Assembly (NCBI RefSeq): GCF_026157035.1
Contig: NZ_JANJZA010000001.1
Span: 62,001-126,000 of the forward strand
Length of the DNA: 64,000 bases
Direction: 5' to 3'
Source: Sphingomicrobium nitratireducens
Lineage (GTDB): Bacteria > Pseudomonadota > Alphaproteobacteria > Sphingomonadales > Sphingomonadaceae
In this document: piece by piece, positions 1 through 8,860 of the stretch
How the letters are laid out: each line of letters opens with the position of its first letter
Position numbering within the stretch: position 1 is the first letter of the stretch
Position numbers and translations under genes: made by a program
Notes under the pieces: generated by a model
Database searches by the model: none
The model's input: only the letters and a program-made list of their open reading frames with translations
What the model was told of the DNA's origin: nothing

Positions 1-117
1 GTCCTGCGCCTCGCTGCGCACCTCGATCGGCGTATCGTTGGTGGTGGACGTATCGCCGCAGGCGCAAAGCGCGAAGGGCGCGGCGATCGCCAGCGCCGCT
101 AGTGCAAGTCGCGCCAT
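1..117 (-). CDS. Putative lipoprotein, N-terminus only (runs off the left edge)
   Basis: Only the first 39 codons are in the window. They read as a short basic start, a hydrophobic Ala/Leu stretch and then LCAC followed by Gly-Asp, which is a plausible lipobox with the second Cys as the lipidated residue. The mature part begins with a Thr/Asn-rich linker, typical of small exported lipoproteins. The start codon overlaps the end of the upstream 55-residue gene by 19 bases, so the two are probably translationally coupled behind purT. No family can be assigned from so short a piece. Confidence 0.6.
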   Translation of the reverse strand, partial: MARLALAALAIAAPFALCACGDTSTTNDTPIEVRSEAQD

Positions 118-266
118 CGCTCGATCTTCCCTCGCTTGGACAACTCTTCCTGCTCGACGAATTCGGCGAGACTGGTGAGCGCGTCGCGGATCACCGGGTC
201 GTCCGTATCGGCGGCCATCGCCCGAAGGTCGGCGGGCTTGCAGTGCCTGAATTCTTCGCGGGTCAT
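99..266 (-). CDS. Small conserved-looking hypothetical protein (55 aa)
   Basis: This short, charged, mostly helical protein starts MTREEFRHCKP and has no signal peptide, membrane segment or motif that I recognise. It starts 31 bases after the purT stop on the same strand and overlaps the following lipoprotein gene by 19 bases, so it looks like the middle gene of a purT operon. The ATG at 264-266 is chosen because a longer reading would run back into purT. The function is unknown. The call rests on the operon-like spacing and on the reading frame staying open with protein-like composition. Confidence 0.5.
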   Translation of the reverse strand: MTREEFRHCKPADLRAMAADTDDPVIRDALTSLAEFVEQEELSKRGKIERWRDLH

Positions 267-297
267 CGAGAGAGCAATGCGCCAGCGGCCATTTGGT

Positions 298-1473
298 TCA
301 CTTGCCGGTGACCACGCGCACGCAGGCGGCTGCCTTCTCGGCGAGCGCGCGCGCCTCGTCCGCACTCTGCGCCAGCGCCAGCGCGATCCCCATCCGGCGA
401 CCGGGCCGCGTGTCGGGCTTGGAGAACAGGCGCACGTCGACGGGGGCCCCGGCGCTCCCCAAGGCCAACGCGTCGCCCAGTCCCTCGAACGCGAAGTGGG
501 TGCTTTCCTCGCTTGCCAGGATGACCGCGCTCGCCGATCCGCCTGCCGGCCGCACGATCGCGGGGATGGGCAGGCCGAGGATCGCGCGCACGTGCAGTTC
601 GAACTCGTTGGGCGACTGGCCGATCAGCGTGACCATGCCGGTGTCGTGCGGGCGCGGTGACAGTTCGGAAAAGATGGCGCGGTCGCCCGCGATGAAGAAT
701 TCGACCCCGAAAATGCCGTGCCCGCCGAGCGCGCCGACGACCTTCTCGGCCTGCGCCTGCGCCGACGACAGCGCCGCCGCGCTGATCGCGGAAGGCTGCC
801 AGCTCGAACGATAGTCGCCACCTTCCTGTACGTGGCCGATGGGATCGCAGAACAATACGCCGTCCTTCGTCGCGACGGTCAGCAGCGTGATCTCGCTGTC
901 GAAGCGGATGAATTCCTCGACGATGACGCGTGGACGGTCGCCGCGCATGTTGGCGACCGCATAGGCCCAAGCCTTGCGCAATTCGCCCTCGTCCGTGGCC
1001 GTGCTCTGCCCCTTGCCCGACGAGGACATGACGGGCTTCACCACGCACGGAAAGCCGGTATGCGCGGCGGCCGCGACCGCTTCCTCCTCGCTCTCGGCGA
1101 AGCGGAATTTCGACGTCTCGAGCCCCAGCTCGTCGGCAGCAAGGCTACGGATATTGTCGCGGTTCATGGTCATGCGCGCGGCATTGGCGGTCGGCGCGAC
1201 GCGCCAGCCCTCTTCCTCGAGTGCGACCAAGGTGTCGGTGTCGATCGCCTCGATCTCGGGCACGATCACGTTGGGGCGATGCTTCTCGACCGCGGCGCGC
1301 AGCGCGGCCCCGTCGAGCATCGAGAAGGTCTCGTGGGCGTCGGCGACCTGCATTGCGGGCGCGCCTTCGTAGCGGTCGCAGGCGATCACCTTCGCGCCGA
1401 GGCGCTTGGCGGCAATGGCGAATTCGCGGCCCAGTTCGCCCGACCCGAGCAGCATCAGCGTGGCGATATGCAT
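298..1473 (-). CDS. purT: Formate-dependent phosphoribosylglycinamide formyltransferase (GAR transformylase 2)
   Basis: PurT makes formyl-GAR from GAR, formate and ATP, the third step of purine synthesis, without folate. The 391-residue protein is the usual length. It opens with MLLGSGELGREF (substrate-binding N-domain), has PEIEAIDTD near residue 75, an ATP-grasp loop VVKPVMSSSGKGQS near 155 and the conserved ELSPRPHDTGMVT near 275, all matching the E. coli enzyme. The ATG at 1471-1473 is chosen because the family signature begins six residues later; the longer frame adds a low-complexity stretch. It is transcribed divergently from a cyclophilin gene with 80 bases between them. Confidence 0.96.
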   Translation of the reverse strand: MHIATLMLLGSGELGREFAIAAKRLGAKVIACDRYEGAPAMQVADAHETFSMLDGAALRAAVEKHRPNVIVPEIEAIDTDTLVALEEEGWRVAPTANAARMTMNRDNIRSLAADELGLETSKFRFAESEEEAVAAAAHTGFPCVVKPVMSSSGKGQSTATDEGELRKAWAYAVANMRGDRPRVIVEEFIRFDSEITLLTVATKDGVLFCDPIGHVQEGGDYRSSWQPSAISAAALSSAQAQAEKVVGALGGHGIFGVEFFIAGDRAIFSELSPRPHDTGMVTLIGQSPNEFELHVRAILGLPIPAIVRPAGGSASAVILASEESTHFAFEGLGDALALGSAGAPVDVRLFSKPDTRPGRRMGIALALAQSADEARALAEKAAACVRVVTGK

Positions 1474-1553
1474 GGCCAGTTGCCTAGCCCCCCTTGCGCT
1501 CGGCCCGCAAGCCGCCATGGTGGGCGCCAAGCATCAACAGGGGGTCTTCCGTC

Positions 1554-2441
1554 ATGCCGCTTTCGTTCATCGCTCTTGCCGCTTCGCTTGCCGTCCAGGA
1601 CACGCCGCCGCCGCGCACGCCCGCCGATCCGGTCATGGAAGCCCCCGACAGCGCGTGGCAGGAAATTTCTCCGGAAGACCTCGTCGTGATGGATGTGGAC
1701 GGCAAGCGCGTCGTGATCCAGCTCGCGCCCGCGTTCGCGCCGAGCCACGTCGCCAACGTGCGCACCTTCGCGCGCTCCGGCTACTGGGACGGCGCGACCG
1801 TATACCGCGTGGTCGACAACTGGGTCACCCAGTGGGGCGTCGGCGGCAACCCGGCCTATGAGGAAGAAGACAAGCCGCTGCCCGAAGGCGCGATCGAGGC
1901 CCCGCCCGCCGACTACTCGCGGCCCCTCTCGAAAACCGACATCACCCCGCTCGGCTCGTCGGACAGTTTCTCGGCGATGGCCGGGTTCGAGAACGGCTGG
2001 CCCGTCGCGGTCCATGTCGATGGCAGCGTGTCGCCGACTTATTGCTACGGCTACGTCGGCGTCGCGCGGGGCGCGGATCCCGACACCGGGTCGGGCTCGG
2101 AACTGTTCGCGATCATCGGAACGCCCGCGCGCCGCCTCGACCGCAACTATGCGCTAGTCGGACGCGTGATCGACGGCATGGAAAACCTCTCGGCGCTACC
2201 GCGAGGCACCGACCGGATGGGCGTCTATGCCGAAGGCCAGCGCCAAGTGCCGATCGGCCGCGTCACGGTCATGGCCGACCTGCCCGAGGGCGAGCGCACG
2301 CGCTATCGGATGATGCCCGAAGGCTCGCCGAGCTTTGCGGAATATGTCTACCTCACGCGCCACAACGTCCACTACGGACGCGGCACGTCGGGCGCCGATA
2401 TCTGTTCGGTGAGGGTCCCGGTCGGAAAGATCGAGGACTAG
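1554..2441 (+). CDS. Cyclophilin-type peptidyl-prolyl cis-trans isomerase with C-terminal extension
   Basis: This is a 295-residue protein with a short hydrophobic start consistent with export. The cyclophilin fold is recognisable: VVIQLAPAFAPSHVANVRTF, then VYRVVDNWVTQWG, where the Arg of the YRV motif is the usual catalytic residue, and later FAIIGTPARRLDRNYALVGRVIDGM. Compared with PpiA/PpiB it carries an acidic insert around residues 100-130 and about 60 extra residues at the end. It probably assists folding in the periplasm. The ATG at 1554 is preferred because it starts a signal-like sequence. Its stop overlaps the convergent zinc-ribbon gene by four bases. Confidence 0.85.
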   Translation: MPLSFIALAASLAVQDTPPPRTPADPVMEAPDSAWQEISPEDLVVMDVDGKRVVIQLAPAFAPSHVANVRTFARSGYWDGATVYRVVDNWVTQWGVGGNPAYEEEDKPLPEGAIEAPPADYSRPLSKTDITPLGSSDSFSAMAGFENGWPVAVHVDGSVSPTYCYGYVGVARGADPDTGSGSELFAIIGTPARRLDRNYALVGRVIDGMENLSALPRGTDRMGVYAEGQRQVPIGRVTVMADLPEGERTRYRMMPEGSPSFAEYVYLTRHNVHYGRGTSGADICSVRVPVGKIED

Positions 2442-2698
2442 GCCGCCCAGGCGGATTCGCCCGTTCCGTTCTTGTGCTGGACGACCGCGGGACGCGCGTG
2501 CGTCATCATGCTCGCCTCGGCGAGCGGGAGCGCGGTCGAGCAGAAGGCGCATTCGGCCGAGAACCTGCCGATGATCCACTGAGTACGGCCACAGCCGGGG
2601 CAGTGATTGACTTCATGCTCGCGGTAGACGGCGTGGTAGCCGCGCGCCGCGGGATCATGCCGCATCTGCAGGTCGCCAAGGGTCGGGATGCTCTTCAT
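2438..2698 (-). CDS. Small zinc-ribbon protein, function unknown
   Basis: An 86-residue cytoplasmic protein with two CxxC pairs (CPGC and, 17 residues later, CAFC), the arrangement of a zinc ribbon. The ATG at 2696-2698 is preceded by AAAGGACGAG, a good ribosome site. The rest has no recognisable domain. Proteins of this size and pattern are often annotated only as hypothetical in sphingomonads. Nothing in the neighbourhood gives a role: it is convergent with the cyclophilin gene and follows the ABC permease on the other side. Confidence 0.7.
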   Translation of the reverse strand: MKSIPTLGDLQMRHDPAARGYHAVYREHEVNHCPGCGRTQWIIGRFSAECAFCSTALPLAEASMMTHARPAVVQHKNGTGESAWAA

Positions 2699-2769
2699 AA
2701 CTCGTCCTTTCGACCGTTTTGAACGAATTAACCCCGTTCGGGTTGCATCTGTCCCGAAGCGGGAACGGC

Positions 2770-5247
2770 TCAGACGGTCCGAAGCGCGGCGGCGGGACGG
2801 GCAGAAATGGCGGGCCACGCCGCGACCAGAGCGGCGCCTACCGCGATGATCACGGCCCCCGGTCCGAGCGCCACCAGCAGCGGCCAGTCGGGCGCGAATT
2901 CGATCTCGAAGACCTGCGTGATGACCGCCCAGCTGGCGAGGATGCCGGCTCCCAGGGCGAGCGCCGCCGCGCCGATCGAGAGGGCAAGAAATTCGATCAG
3001 CTGCGTTGCCGAGACCTGTCCGCGGCTAGCTCCGACGAGCCGCAGCAGGACGAGGTCGCGTGCGCGCTCGCGCCGGGTCGCGACCACCGCGCCCGCCAGC
3101 ACCACCACCCCCATCACAATGGCGAGAACGGTCGCGATGCGGACCGCCGCATCGAGCGAGAGGAGGATCGAGCGGACCTCGGCGACGATGTCGTTGACGC
3201 GGATCGCGCTGACCATCGGCAGCTTGCCGACCAGCGCGCGCTCGAACCCGCGCGTGTCGCGCGCCTTGGCGTCGGTCACGGTCGCCATCTGCGTATGCGG
3301 GACCGCCTCGAGCGTGCCCGGTGCGAAGATGATCGCGAAATTGAACCCGAAACTGCGCCAGTCGATCGTCCTCAGCGAGGCAATCCTGGCGGTCACCGGG
3401 CGACCGAGAATGGCGATGGTCAGCGTGTCGCCCACCTCGAGTCCGAGCGCCTCTGCCGCATCGACGTCCAGGCTGATGAGCGGGTCGCCCGCGTAATCCG
3501 AAGGCCACCATTGGCCCGCGACCACTTCGTTTCCGTCGGGTAGGTCGGCAAGGAAGGTCAGCCCGCGATCGCCGCGCAGGATCCACGCTCCCTCGGGAAT
3601 CTCGTCCATCTCGTCGACCGACTGGCCGTTGACCTCGACCACCGGCCCACGCAACGAGGGCACCAGTTCGTAGGTCGCGCCGGGCAGCTCGTCGGCCAGC
3701 GTTTCGCGGAACGTCGAGCCGGCGTCGGAGGGAATGTCGAGCAGGAACACCGCCGGGGCGCGGGCCGGGATCGACTGGTCGATTTCCCGGAGCAGGCTCT
3801 GTCCCGTCCCTGCCAGCGCTACCAGCAGGCTGAGCCCGAGCCCGAGCGCGACGGTCAGCCTGACGGTGGCGTTGCCCGGGCGGTCGAGCGCTGCGATCCC
3901 AAGGCGCGCGACGGGTCCGCCGCGATGACGCAAGCCGCGCGCGGCCAGCCGTAACAGCCAGCCGAACAGCGCGAAAAACAGGCCGAGCGCGCTCAGGGTG
4001 CCGACCGCGGCAAGCGCGAGCATCGGGTCGCTGGCGCCCAGCGCGACCAACGCGACCACGCCCAGGAAGGCGAGGACCGGCACGCCCCAGCCGCGCCAGC
4101 GCGCACGCGGCGTCTCGTCGAGCGTGTCGCGCAGCAGGACTGCGGGCCGCGTGGCAAGCGCCTGCGCCAGCGGACGCCACGAGGCTGCGACCATGGCGAG
4201 GAGGACGACCGCGGCGGCAAGGCCCAGCGCGTCCCAGTGCGGCCCCGGGTCGGGCATGATCGGAAGCTGGTCCTCGAGCGCGCGCCCGACCAGGGTCGGC
4301 GCCGCCGCCCCCAGCAGCAGTCCCGGCACCAGCGCCGCCAGCGCCACCAGCGCAAGCTCGAACCCGAGCATCCGCGCGATCACGGGACGCGCCGCGCCGA
4401 CCAGCTTGAGCCGCGCCACCGTCGGGCGGCGACTAGCGGCAAAGGCGCGCGCCGCGCTGACGATGCCGAGCGCCCCGATCCCGAGGGCGGCGATCGCGAC
4501 GAGCAGCAGCATGTCGCCGGCAATCGCGACGAACCGCTGCACGCCGCCCGCCGCTTCCTCGCGCGACAGGATGCGCCAGCCCGCGTCGGCGAACCGTTCG
4601 ACGAACGCCTCGCGCACCGCGATAGGCGATGTGCCGGCAGGAAGAAGCAGGCGATATTCATGGGTGAGAATGCTGCCGGGCTGGATCAGCCGCGTCGCGT
4701 CCATTGCCTCGGGCGTCACCAGCGCGGGCGGGGCGAGGTTGAATCCGCCGCCTTGCGGCATGTCGGCGATGATCGCGGCGACGGTGAGATCGGCAAAGCC
4801 GAGCCGGACCTTGTCGCCCGGTTCAAGGTCGAGCCGGTCGGCGATCAGCGGGTCGACGGCGATCTCGCCTGCACCGCGCGGTCTCGTCCCGTTGAACGCG
4901 ACGTCGCCCGCGAGCGGCCAGTTGGCGTCGATGCTGCGCATCTCCACCAGCATCGTGCCGCCGTCGGGCTTCACCAGCATCGAGCGCGTCTCGACCATGT
5001 GGCTGACCGTCCCCGCCTCGCGCATCGCGGCGAGTTCGTCTTCGCTCGCCTCGCGGTTGGCGACGGAGAAGAGGAGATCGCCGCCCAGGATCGAGCGCGA
5101 ATTGGCCTCGATCGAACGCTCCATCGAGCTGACCAGGCTGAGCACTGCCGCCAGCCCCGCCACCGACAGCGCGAGACAGGCGAACAGGAGGCCGAGCCCG
5201 CCCAGCCCGCCGCGCAGGTCGCGCATGGCAAGGCGGCGCGCGCTCAC
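2770..5247 (-). CDS. ABC transporter permease, YbbP/FtsX type
   Basis: This is an 825-residue membrane protein with an N-terminal anchor at about residues 15-38, a periplasmic domain, a cluster of membrane segments at about 250-430, a second periplasmic domain and a final set at about 700-815. That is the duplicated FtsX/MacB-like layout of E. coli YbbP. It begins inside the last codon of the ATPase gene (four-base overlap), so the two form one transporter. The divergent neighbour is a TesA-type esterase, the same tesA-ybbA-ybbP partnership seen in enterobacteria. The substrate is unknown; lipid or lipoprotein-related export is a guess. Confidence 0.9.
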   Translation of the reverse strand: MSARRLAMRDLRGGLGGLGLLFACLALSVAGLAAVLSLVSSMERSIEANSRSILGGDLLFSVANREASEDELAAMREAGTVSHMVETRSMLVKPDGGTMLVEMRSIDANWPLAGDVAFNGTRPRGAGEIAVDPLIADRLDLEPGDKVRLGFADLTVAAIIADMPQGGGFNLAPPALVTPEAMDATRLIQPGSILTHEYRLLLPAGTSPIAVREAFVERFADAGWRILSREEAAGGVQRFVAIAGDMLLLVAIAALGIGALGIVSAARAFAASRRPTVARLKLVGAARPVIARMLGFELALVALAALVPGLLLGAAAPTLVGRALEDQLPIMPDPGPHWDALGLAAAVVLLAMVAASWRPLAQALATRPAVLLRDTLDETPRARWRGWGVPVLAFLGVVALVALGASDPMLALAAVGTLSALGLFFALFGWLLRLAARGLRHRGGPVARLGIAALDRPGNATVRLTVALGLGLSLLVALAGTGQSLLREIDQSIPARAPAVFLLDIPSDAGSTFRETLADELPGATYELVPSLRGPVVEVNGQSVDEMDEIPEGAWILRGDRGLTFLADLPDGNEVVAGQWWPSDYAGDPLISLDVDAAEALGLEVGDTLTIAILGRPVTARIASLRTIDWRSFGFNFAIIFAPGTLEAVPHTQMATVTDAKARDTRGFERALVGKLPMVSAIRVNDIVAEVRSILLSLDAAVRIATVLAIVMGVVVLAGAVVATRRERARDLVLLRLVGASRGQVSATQLIEFLALSIGAAALALGAGILASWAVITQVFEIEFAPDWPLLVALGPGAVIIAVGAALVAAWPAISARPAAALRTV

Positions 5248-5909
5248 CCGTCGACCTTCCCGTCGCGCAGTCGCACGATGCGGTCGCAGCGTTCGGCCAG
5301 CGCGGGGTCATGGGTGATCACGACAAGCCCCGAGCCGGCCGCCTCGGCGCGCTCGAACATCAGGTCGATGATCCCGCTGCCGGTCTTGCCGTCGAGATTG
5401 CCGGTCGGCTCGTCGGCAAGCAGCAGGCGCGGGCGCGGCACGGTGGCGCGGGCGATGGCGACGCGCTGTTGCTCGCCGCCCGACAGTTGCGCGGGGTAAT
5501 GGGTGAGCCGGTGGCCCAGCCCGACGCGTTCGAGTTCCTCGGCCGCGCGATCGCGCGCATCGCGTTCGCCGGCAAGCTCCATCGGCACCGCGACATTTTC
5601 GAGCGCGGTCATGGTCGGGAGCAACTGGAAGGACTGGAGGATGATCCCCACCTCGCGCCCGCGCAGCTTGGCGAGCGCGTCCTCGCCAAGCTCGCCAAGG
5701 TCGCGCCCGAGCAGTTCGACCCGGCCGCCCGAAGGCCGTTCGAGCCCGGCCATCACCGCCATCAGCGACGACTTGCCCGAGCCGGACGGACCGAGGATGG
5801 CGAGATGCTCGCCTTCGTCCAGCGTGAGGTCTATCCCCTTGAGGATCTCGGTACGCGCCGCCCCCTTGCCGAGGGTCAGGCGGATGTCGGTCATGGCGAT
5901 CAGGGTCAT
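5244..5909 (-). CDS. ABC transporter ATP-binding protein, YbbA type
   Basis: A 221-residue ATPase of the LolD/MacB family. Walker A is GPSGSGKS at residues 40-47, the Q-loop is ILQSFQLLP, the signature is LSGGEQQR at 142-149, Walker B is LLLADEP at 162-168, and the H-loop lies in VITHDP. Every catalytic element is present. It overlaps the permease gene by four bases (ATGA) and is divergent from tesA, leaving about 50 bases for both promoters. A start six residues later (MTDIRL) is also possible. Confidence 0.93.
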   Translation of the reverse strand: MTLIAMTDIRLTLGKGAARTEILKGIDLTLDEGEHLAILGPSGSGKSSLMAVMAGLERPSGGRVELLGRDLGELGEDALAKLRGREVGIILQSFQLLPTMTALENVAVPMELAGERDARDRAAEELERVGLGHRLTHYPAQLSGGEQQRVAIARATVPRPRLLLADEPTGNLDGKTGSGIIDLMFERAEAAGSGLVVITHDPALAERCDRIVRLRDGKVDG

Positions 5910-5962
5910 GAGGGAGAGCTAGGGTGATTGATGGGAAGGCACAATGGCGGCACAAGGTCCGC

Positions 5963-6592
5963 ATGACCTGTCTCGCGCGCCTCGCCCTCGCCGTCTTCCT
6001 GTTTTCTGCCAGCCCCGCGCTCGCGAGCGACGAACGACCTGTCGTCGTCGCGTTCGGCGACAGCCTGACCGCGGGCTACAACCTCCCCGCCGGGCTCGGC
6101 TTCGCGCCGCAACTCGAGGACGCGCTGCGCCGCCAGGGCGTAGCCGCGACCGTCGTCGACGGCGGCGTCTCGGGCGAGACGACCAGCGGCGGGCGCGCGC
6201 GGCTCGGCTGGTTCCTCGACGGGCTCGAGGAAAAGCCCGACCTCCTCGTTCTCGAACTGGGCGGCAACGACATGCTGCGCGTGGTCGACCCGGCGCTGAC
6301 CGAAGCCAATCTCGACGCGATGCTGGAAGAACTCGCGCGGCGCGACATCCCGGTCCTGTTGGCGGGCATGCGCGCGGCGCCCAATCTCGACCCCGACTAT
6401 GTGGTCGCGTTCGACGCGCTCTACCCCGCGCTGGCGAAGCGCCACGGCGTCGCTCTCTACCCCTTCTTCATGGAAGGGGTGACGGCCGTGCCGGGCATGG
6501 TCCAGGCGGACGGAATCCACCCGACCTTCGCCGGCATCAAGGTAATCGTGACCGGGATCCGCCCGCAGGTGCTCGAAGCCCTCGGGCGCTAG
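5963..6592 (+). CDS. tesA: SGNH/GDSL esterase, TesA-like (arylesterase / thioesterase I)
   Basis: A 209-residue secreted esterase. After a signal peptide (ending near SPALAS) come the GDSL block FGDSLTAGYN with the nucleophile Ser, the GGND block with its oxyanion Asn, and DGIHPTFAG with the catalytic Asp and His. Length and order match E. coli TesA/arylesterases that hydrolyse acyl esters and thioesters in the periplasm. The ATG at 5963 is used because it begins the signal peptide; an upstream ATG adds an unlikely polar leader. Its position beside the YbbA/YbbP transporter supports the assignment. Confidence 0.9.
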   Translation: MTCLARLALAVFLFSASPALASDERPVVVAFGDSLTAGYNLPAGLGFAPQLEDALRRQGVAATVVDGGVSGETTSGGRARLGWFLDGLEEKPDLLVLELGGNDMLRVVDPALTEANLDAMLEELARRDIPVLLAGMRAAPNLDPDYVVAFDALYPALAKRHGVALYPFFMEGVTAVPGMVQADGIHPTFAGIKVIVTGIRPQVLEALGR

Positions 6593-6596
6593 GAGA

Positions 6597-6920
6597 TCAG
6601 GCCGACAGCTGGTCGAGGCTGACGGGCTCGGCGAATTCGCAGCCCATCTTGCCGCCGGCGGTCCACTTGACCACCGCACTTGCGCGTTCGCGACCCGGCA
6701 GGATCAGCCACACGCGCGTGCCCACCTCGAAGTCGCCCGCGACGACTTCGGCCATGAACCCGTGTTCGGAAATGTTGAGGATGCGGGCTTCGCACCCCTC
6801 GTTGCCCATCTCGCGCACGTGCGCGTCCACCTCGATCGATACCCGCTCGGAACGGCGACGGTCGGACACGTTGTCGGCTTCGGCAATGCGCGCCTTGATC
6901 ATCGAAAAATTCATCTCCAT
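6597..6920 (-). CDS. PilZ domain protein
   Basis: A single PilZ domain of about 100 residues. It has the Arg-rich c-di-GMP motif DRRRSERV near residue 22 and the second motif NISEHGFMAE near 48, followed by a strand-rich barrel. Both binding motifs look intact, so binding of cyclic di-GMP is plausible. It starts five bases after the stop of a second PilZ gene on the same strand. ATG codons at 6920 and 6914 are both possible starts. The output pathway cannot be read from the neighbours. Confidence 0.85.
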   Translation of the reverse strand: MEMNFSMIKARIAEADNVSDRRRSERVSIEVDAHVREMGNEGCEARILNISEHGFMAEVVAGDFEVGTRVWLILPGRERASAVVKWTAGGKMGCEFAEPVSLDQLSA

Positions 6921-6925
6921 GCCGC

Positions 6926-7246
6926 TTATTCCGACAGGGGCGCGGCAAAATTCACCCCGATGCGGCCATCCCGCACCCAGCGCACATAGGCGACTTGTTC
7001 GCCATGGTCGAGTAATTGCAGCGTAATCTGTTCGCCAATGTGCGGAACACCCCTGTAGGCGACCATCGCGCCGGAGGGGGAGATGTTGCACAGGCGGACC
7101 ACGTGGGACTTGCCGCGAATGGTCAGCACCGCGGTCTGCGACTGCGTTTCCTCGCGCACCTCGATACGCTGGTCGAACACGCGTTTCACGGTGCGCGGGA
7201 TCATGCCGCCATCGAGCAGGGACTTGTTAGTCACCCCATCCTCCAT
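6926..7246 (-). CDS. PilZ domain protein with degenerate c-di-GMP motif
   Basis: A 106-residue PilZ barrel with the second motif well kept (NISPSGAMV). The first motif, normally RRxxR, is replaced by KRVFDQRIEVRE, so ligand binding may be weak or lost. It is the first gene of a two-gene PilZ operon and is divergent from the L,D-transpeptidase gene. A plausible reading is one ligand-binding and one degenerate partner acting together, but that is inference. Confidence 0.8.
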   Translation of the reverse strand: MEDGVTNKSLLDGGMIPRTVKRVFDQRIEVREETQSQTAVLTIRGKSHVVRLCNISPSGAMVAYRGVPHIGEQITLQLLDHGEQVAYVRWVRDGRIGVNFAAPLSE

Positions 7247-7401
7247 CCTGGTCCTGATGCCTTTATGGCCACACTTGCTTAATTATTGGTTGGCGGGACT
7301 TTTTCACCCTATTCAGCCTGTGTATGGTTTGACCATGCCATGCGGGAGCCATGGTGCCGGTGCGCCGGCGGGTAAATCTTTCGGGATACAAGGTGTCGAC
7401 A

Positions 7402-8784
7402 GTGAAAAAGCGCATTTCCAAGACCCTGCTGGCAACGGCAGGCCTGATTCTCCCTGCAGGCGCGGTTTTCGCGGCCCCGCAAGCGGCGGTCCCTGCCCCG
7501 CAGGCACAGGCCGATGCGCACGTCGCACCCGGCCAGGCTCCCCCTGACGAAAAAGTGAAGCGCGGCGCCGTCGTCGGCGTCGAGGGTTCGCCCGATGCGC
7601 AGGGCAACGAGACCCCCGTCGTCGCGGTCGATCCGGGCCCGCCCATGTGGCAAGTCCACCAGGCCGAGGCGCTGCTCTCCTTCATCGAGGCGATCGGCGC
7701 GGAAGGCCTTGCGCCCGCCGACTACGACCCGGCCGGCCTTCGCGCGACGCTTGCGGCGGGCAATCCGCTGGAACTGGCCAAGGCAGCGACCGACCGCTTT
7801 TACCGCGTCGCGTCCGACATGGCCCTGGGCCATGCGCGCGGCGACGCGCGCCGCGACTGGCACATCGTCGACCACGATCTCGACGTCGCCGCGCAGCGTC
7901 CGCTGCTCGTCCAGGCGCTCGCCGCCAACGACATCGCGGGCACGCTCGCCTCGCTCGCGCCGACGCACCCCCAATATGCCGCGCTCAAGCACGCGCTCGC
8001 CTCGACCGACAAGGCCGATGCCGCGACGCTCGACAAGATCCGCCTCAACCTCGACCGCTGGCGCTGGCTGCCGCGCGATCTCGGCAACCGCTACATCATC
8101 GTCAACGTCCCGGCCTATACCGCGGCGCTGGTCGAGGACGGCGAGACCCGCTCGCGCCACCGTGCGGTCGCGGGCGCGGTCAAGACGCCGACTCCGCAGC
8201 TGATGGCGGAGGCCACCGGCGTCATCTGGAACCCGTACTGGAACGTGCCCAAGTCGATCGAACCCGAAGTGCGCGGCAAGGCCGGTTACGAGGCGGTCAA
8301 GAACGACGACGGCACCGTGCTCTACTGGCGCCAGCCGCCGGGTCCGTCGAACGCTCTCGGGCGGGTCAAGTTCGTGATGACCAACCCGCACCTCATCTAC
8401 CTGCACGACACCAATGCGCGCGGCCTGTTCGATACCAAGGCGCGCGCCTACAGCCACGGCTGCATCCGCACCGAGAACATCCTCAAGCTGGCGACCATGC
8501 TGCTCGAGGAAGACGGGGGCGACTGGACGACCGACAAGACGGTCGAGGTGGTCAATTCGGGCGAGCGCCTGCAGGCCAATTTCGTCAAGCCGCTGCCGGT
8601 CTACATCGTCTACATGAGCGCGGCGGCGAAGCCCGACGGGACGATCGTGGAGTACAAGGACATCTACTCGCGCGACAAGCCGGTGCTGGCCGCGCTCGAC
8701 GACAAGGCCGGGACGATGACCCGCGCCGAGGCGAGCGAGGAGCGCCTGGCCGACATCGCGGAAGCGATCGAGGGCGGCCTCTAG
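7402..8784 (+). CDS. L,D-transpeptidase, YcbB/LdtD type
   Basis: This periplasmic enzyme is expected to form 3-3 cross-links in peptidoglycan. A signal peptide (KKRISKTLLATAGL to AVFA) is followed by a low-complexity Ala/Pro/Gln stretch, a substrate-binding region at about residues 80-225 and the YkuD catalytic domain, with the signature SHGCIR and the nucleophile Cys at about residue 354. The GTG at 7402 is chosen because AAGG sits eight bases upstream and it gives a normal signal peptide; an in-frame ATG at 7351 would add 17 residues. A shared terminator separates it from the convergent gene. Confidence 0.92.
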   Translation: MKKRISKTLLATAGLILPAGAVFAAPQAAVPAPQAQADAHVAPGQAPPDEKVKRGAVVGVEGSPDAQGNETPVVAVDPGPPMWQVHQAEALLSFIEAIGAEGLAPADYDPAGLRATLAAGNPLELAKAATDRFYRVASDMALGHARGDARRDWHIVDHDLDVAAQRPLLVQALAANDIAGTLASLAPTHPQYAALKHALASTDKADAATLDKIRLNLDRWRWLPRDLGNRYIIVNVPAYTAALVEDGETRSRHRAVAGAVKTPTPQLMAEATGVIWNPYWNVPKSIEPEVRGKAGYEAVKNDDGTVLYWRQPPGPSNALGRVKFVMTNPHLIYLHDTNARGLFDTKARAYSHGCIRTENILKLATMLLEEDGGDWTTDKTVEVVNSGERLQANFVKPLPVYIVYMSAAAKPDGTIVEYKDIYSRDKPVLAALDDKAGTMTRAEASEERLADIAEAIEGGL

Positions 8785-8807
8785 GCCCCTCGCGCCCGCC
8801 CACGAAA

Positions 8808-8839
8808 AAAGGGCCGGTCCCTCGCGGGGCCGGCCCTTT
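8808..8839. terminator. Bidirectional rho-independent terminator
   Basis: AAAGGGCCGG and CCGGCCCTTT form a 10-bp stem, extended by TCCC against GGGG, with a TCGC loop. A runs on one side and T runs on the other let it work in both directions. It lies exactly between two convergent cell-wall genes. Confidence 0.9.
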
Positions 8840-8860
8840 TCGATGGGGGCAAGATCGTGA

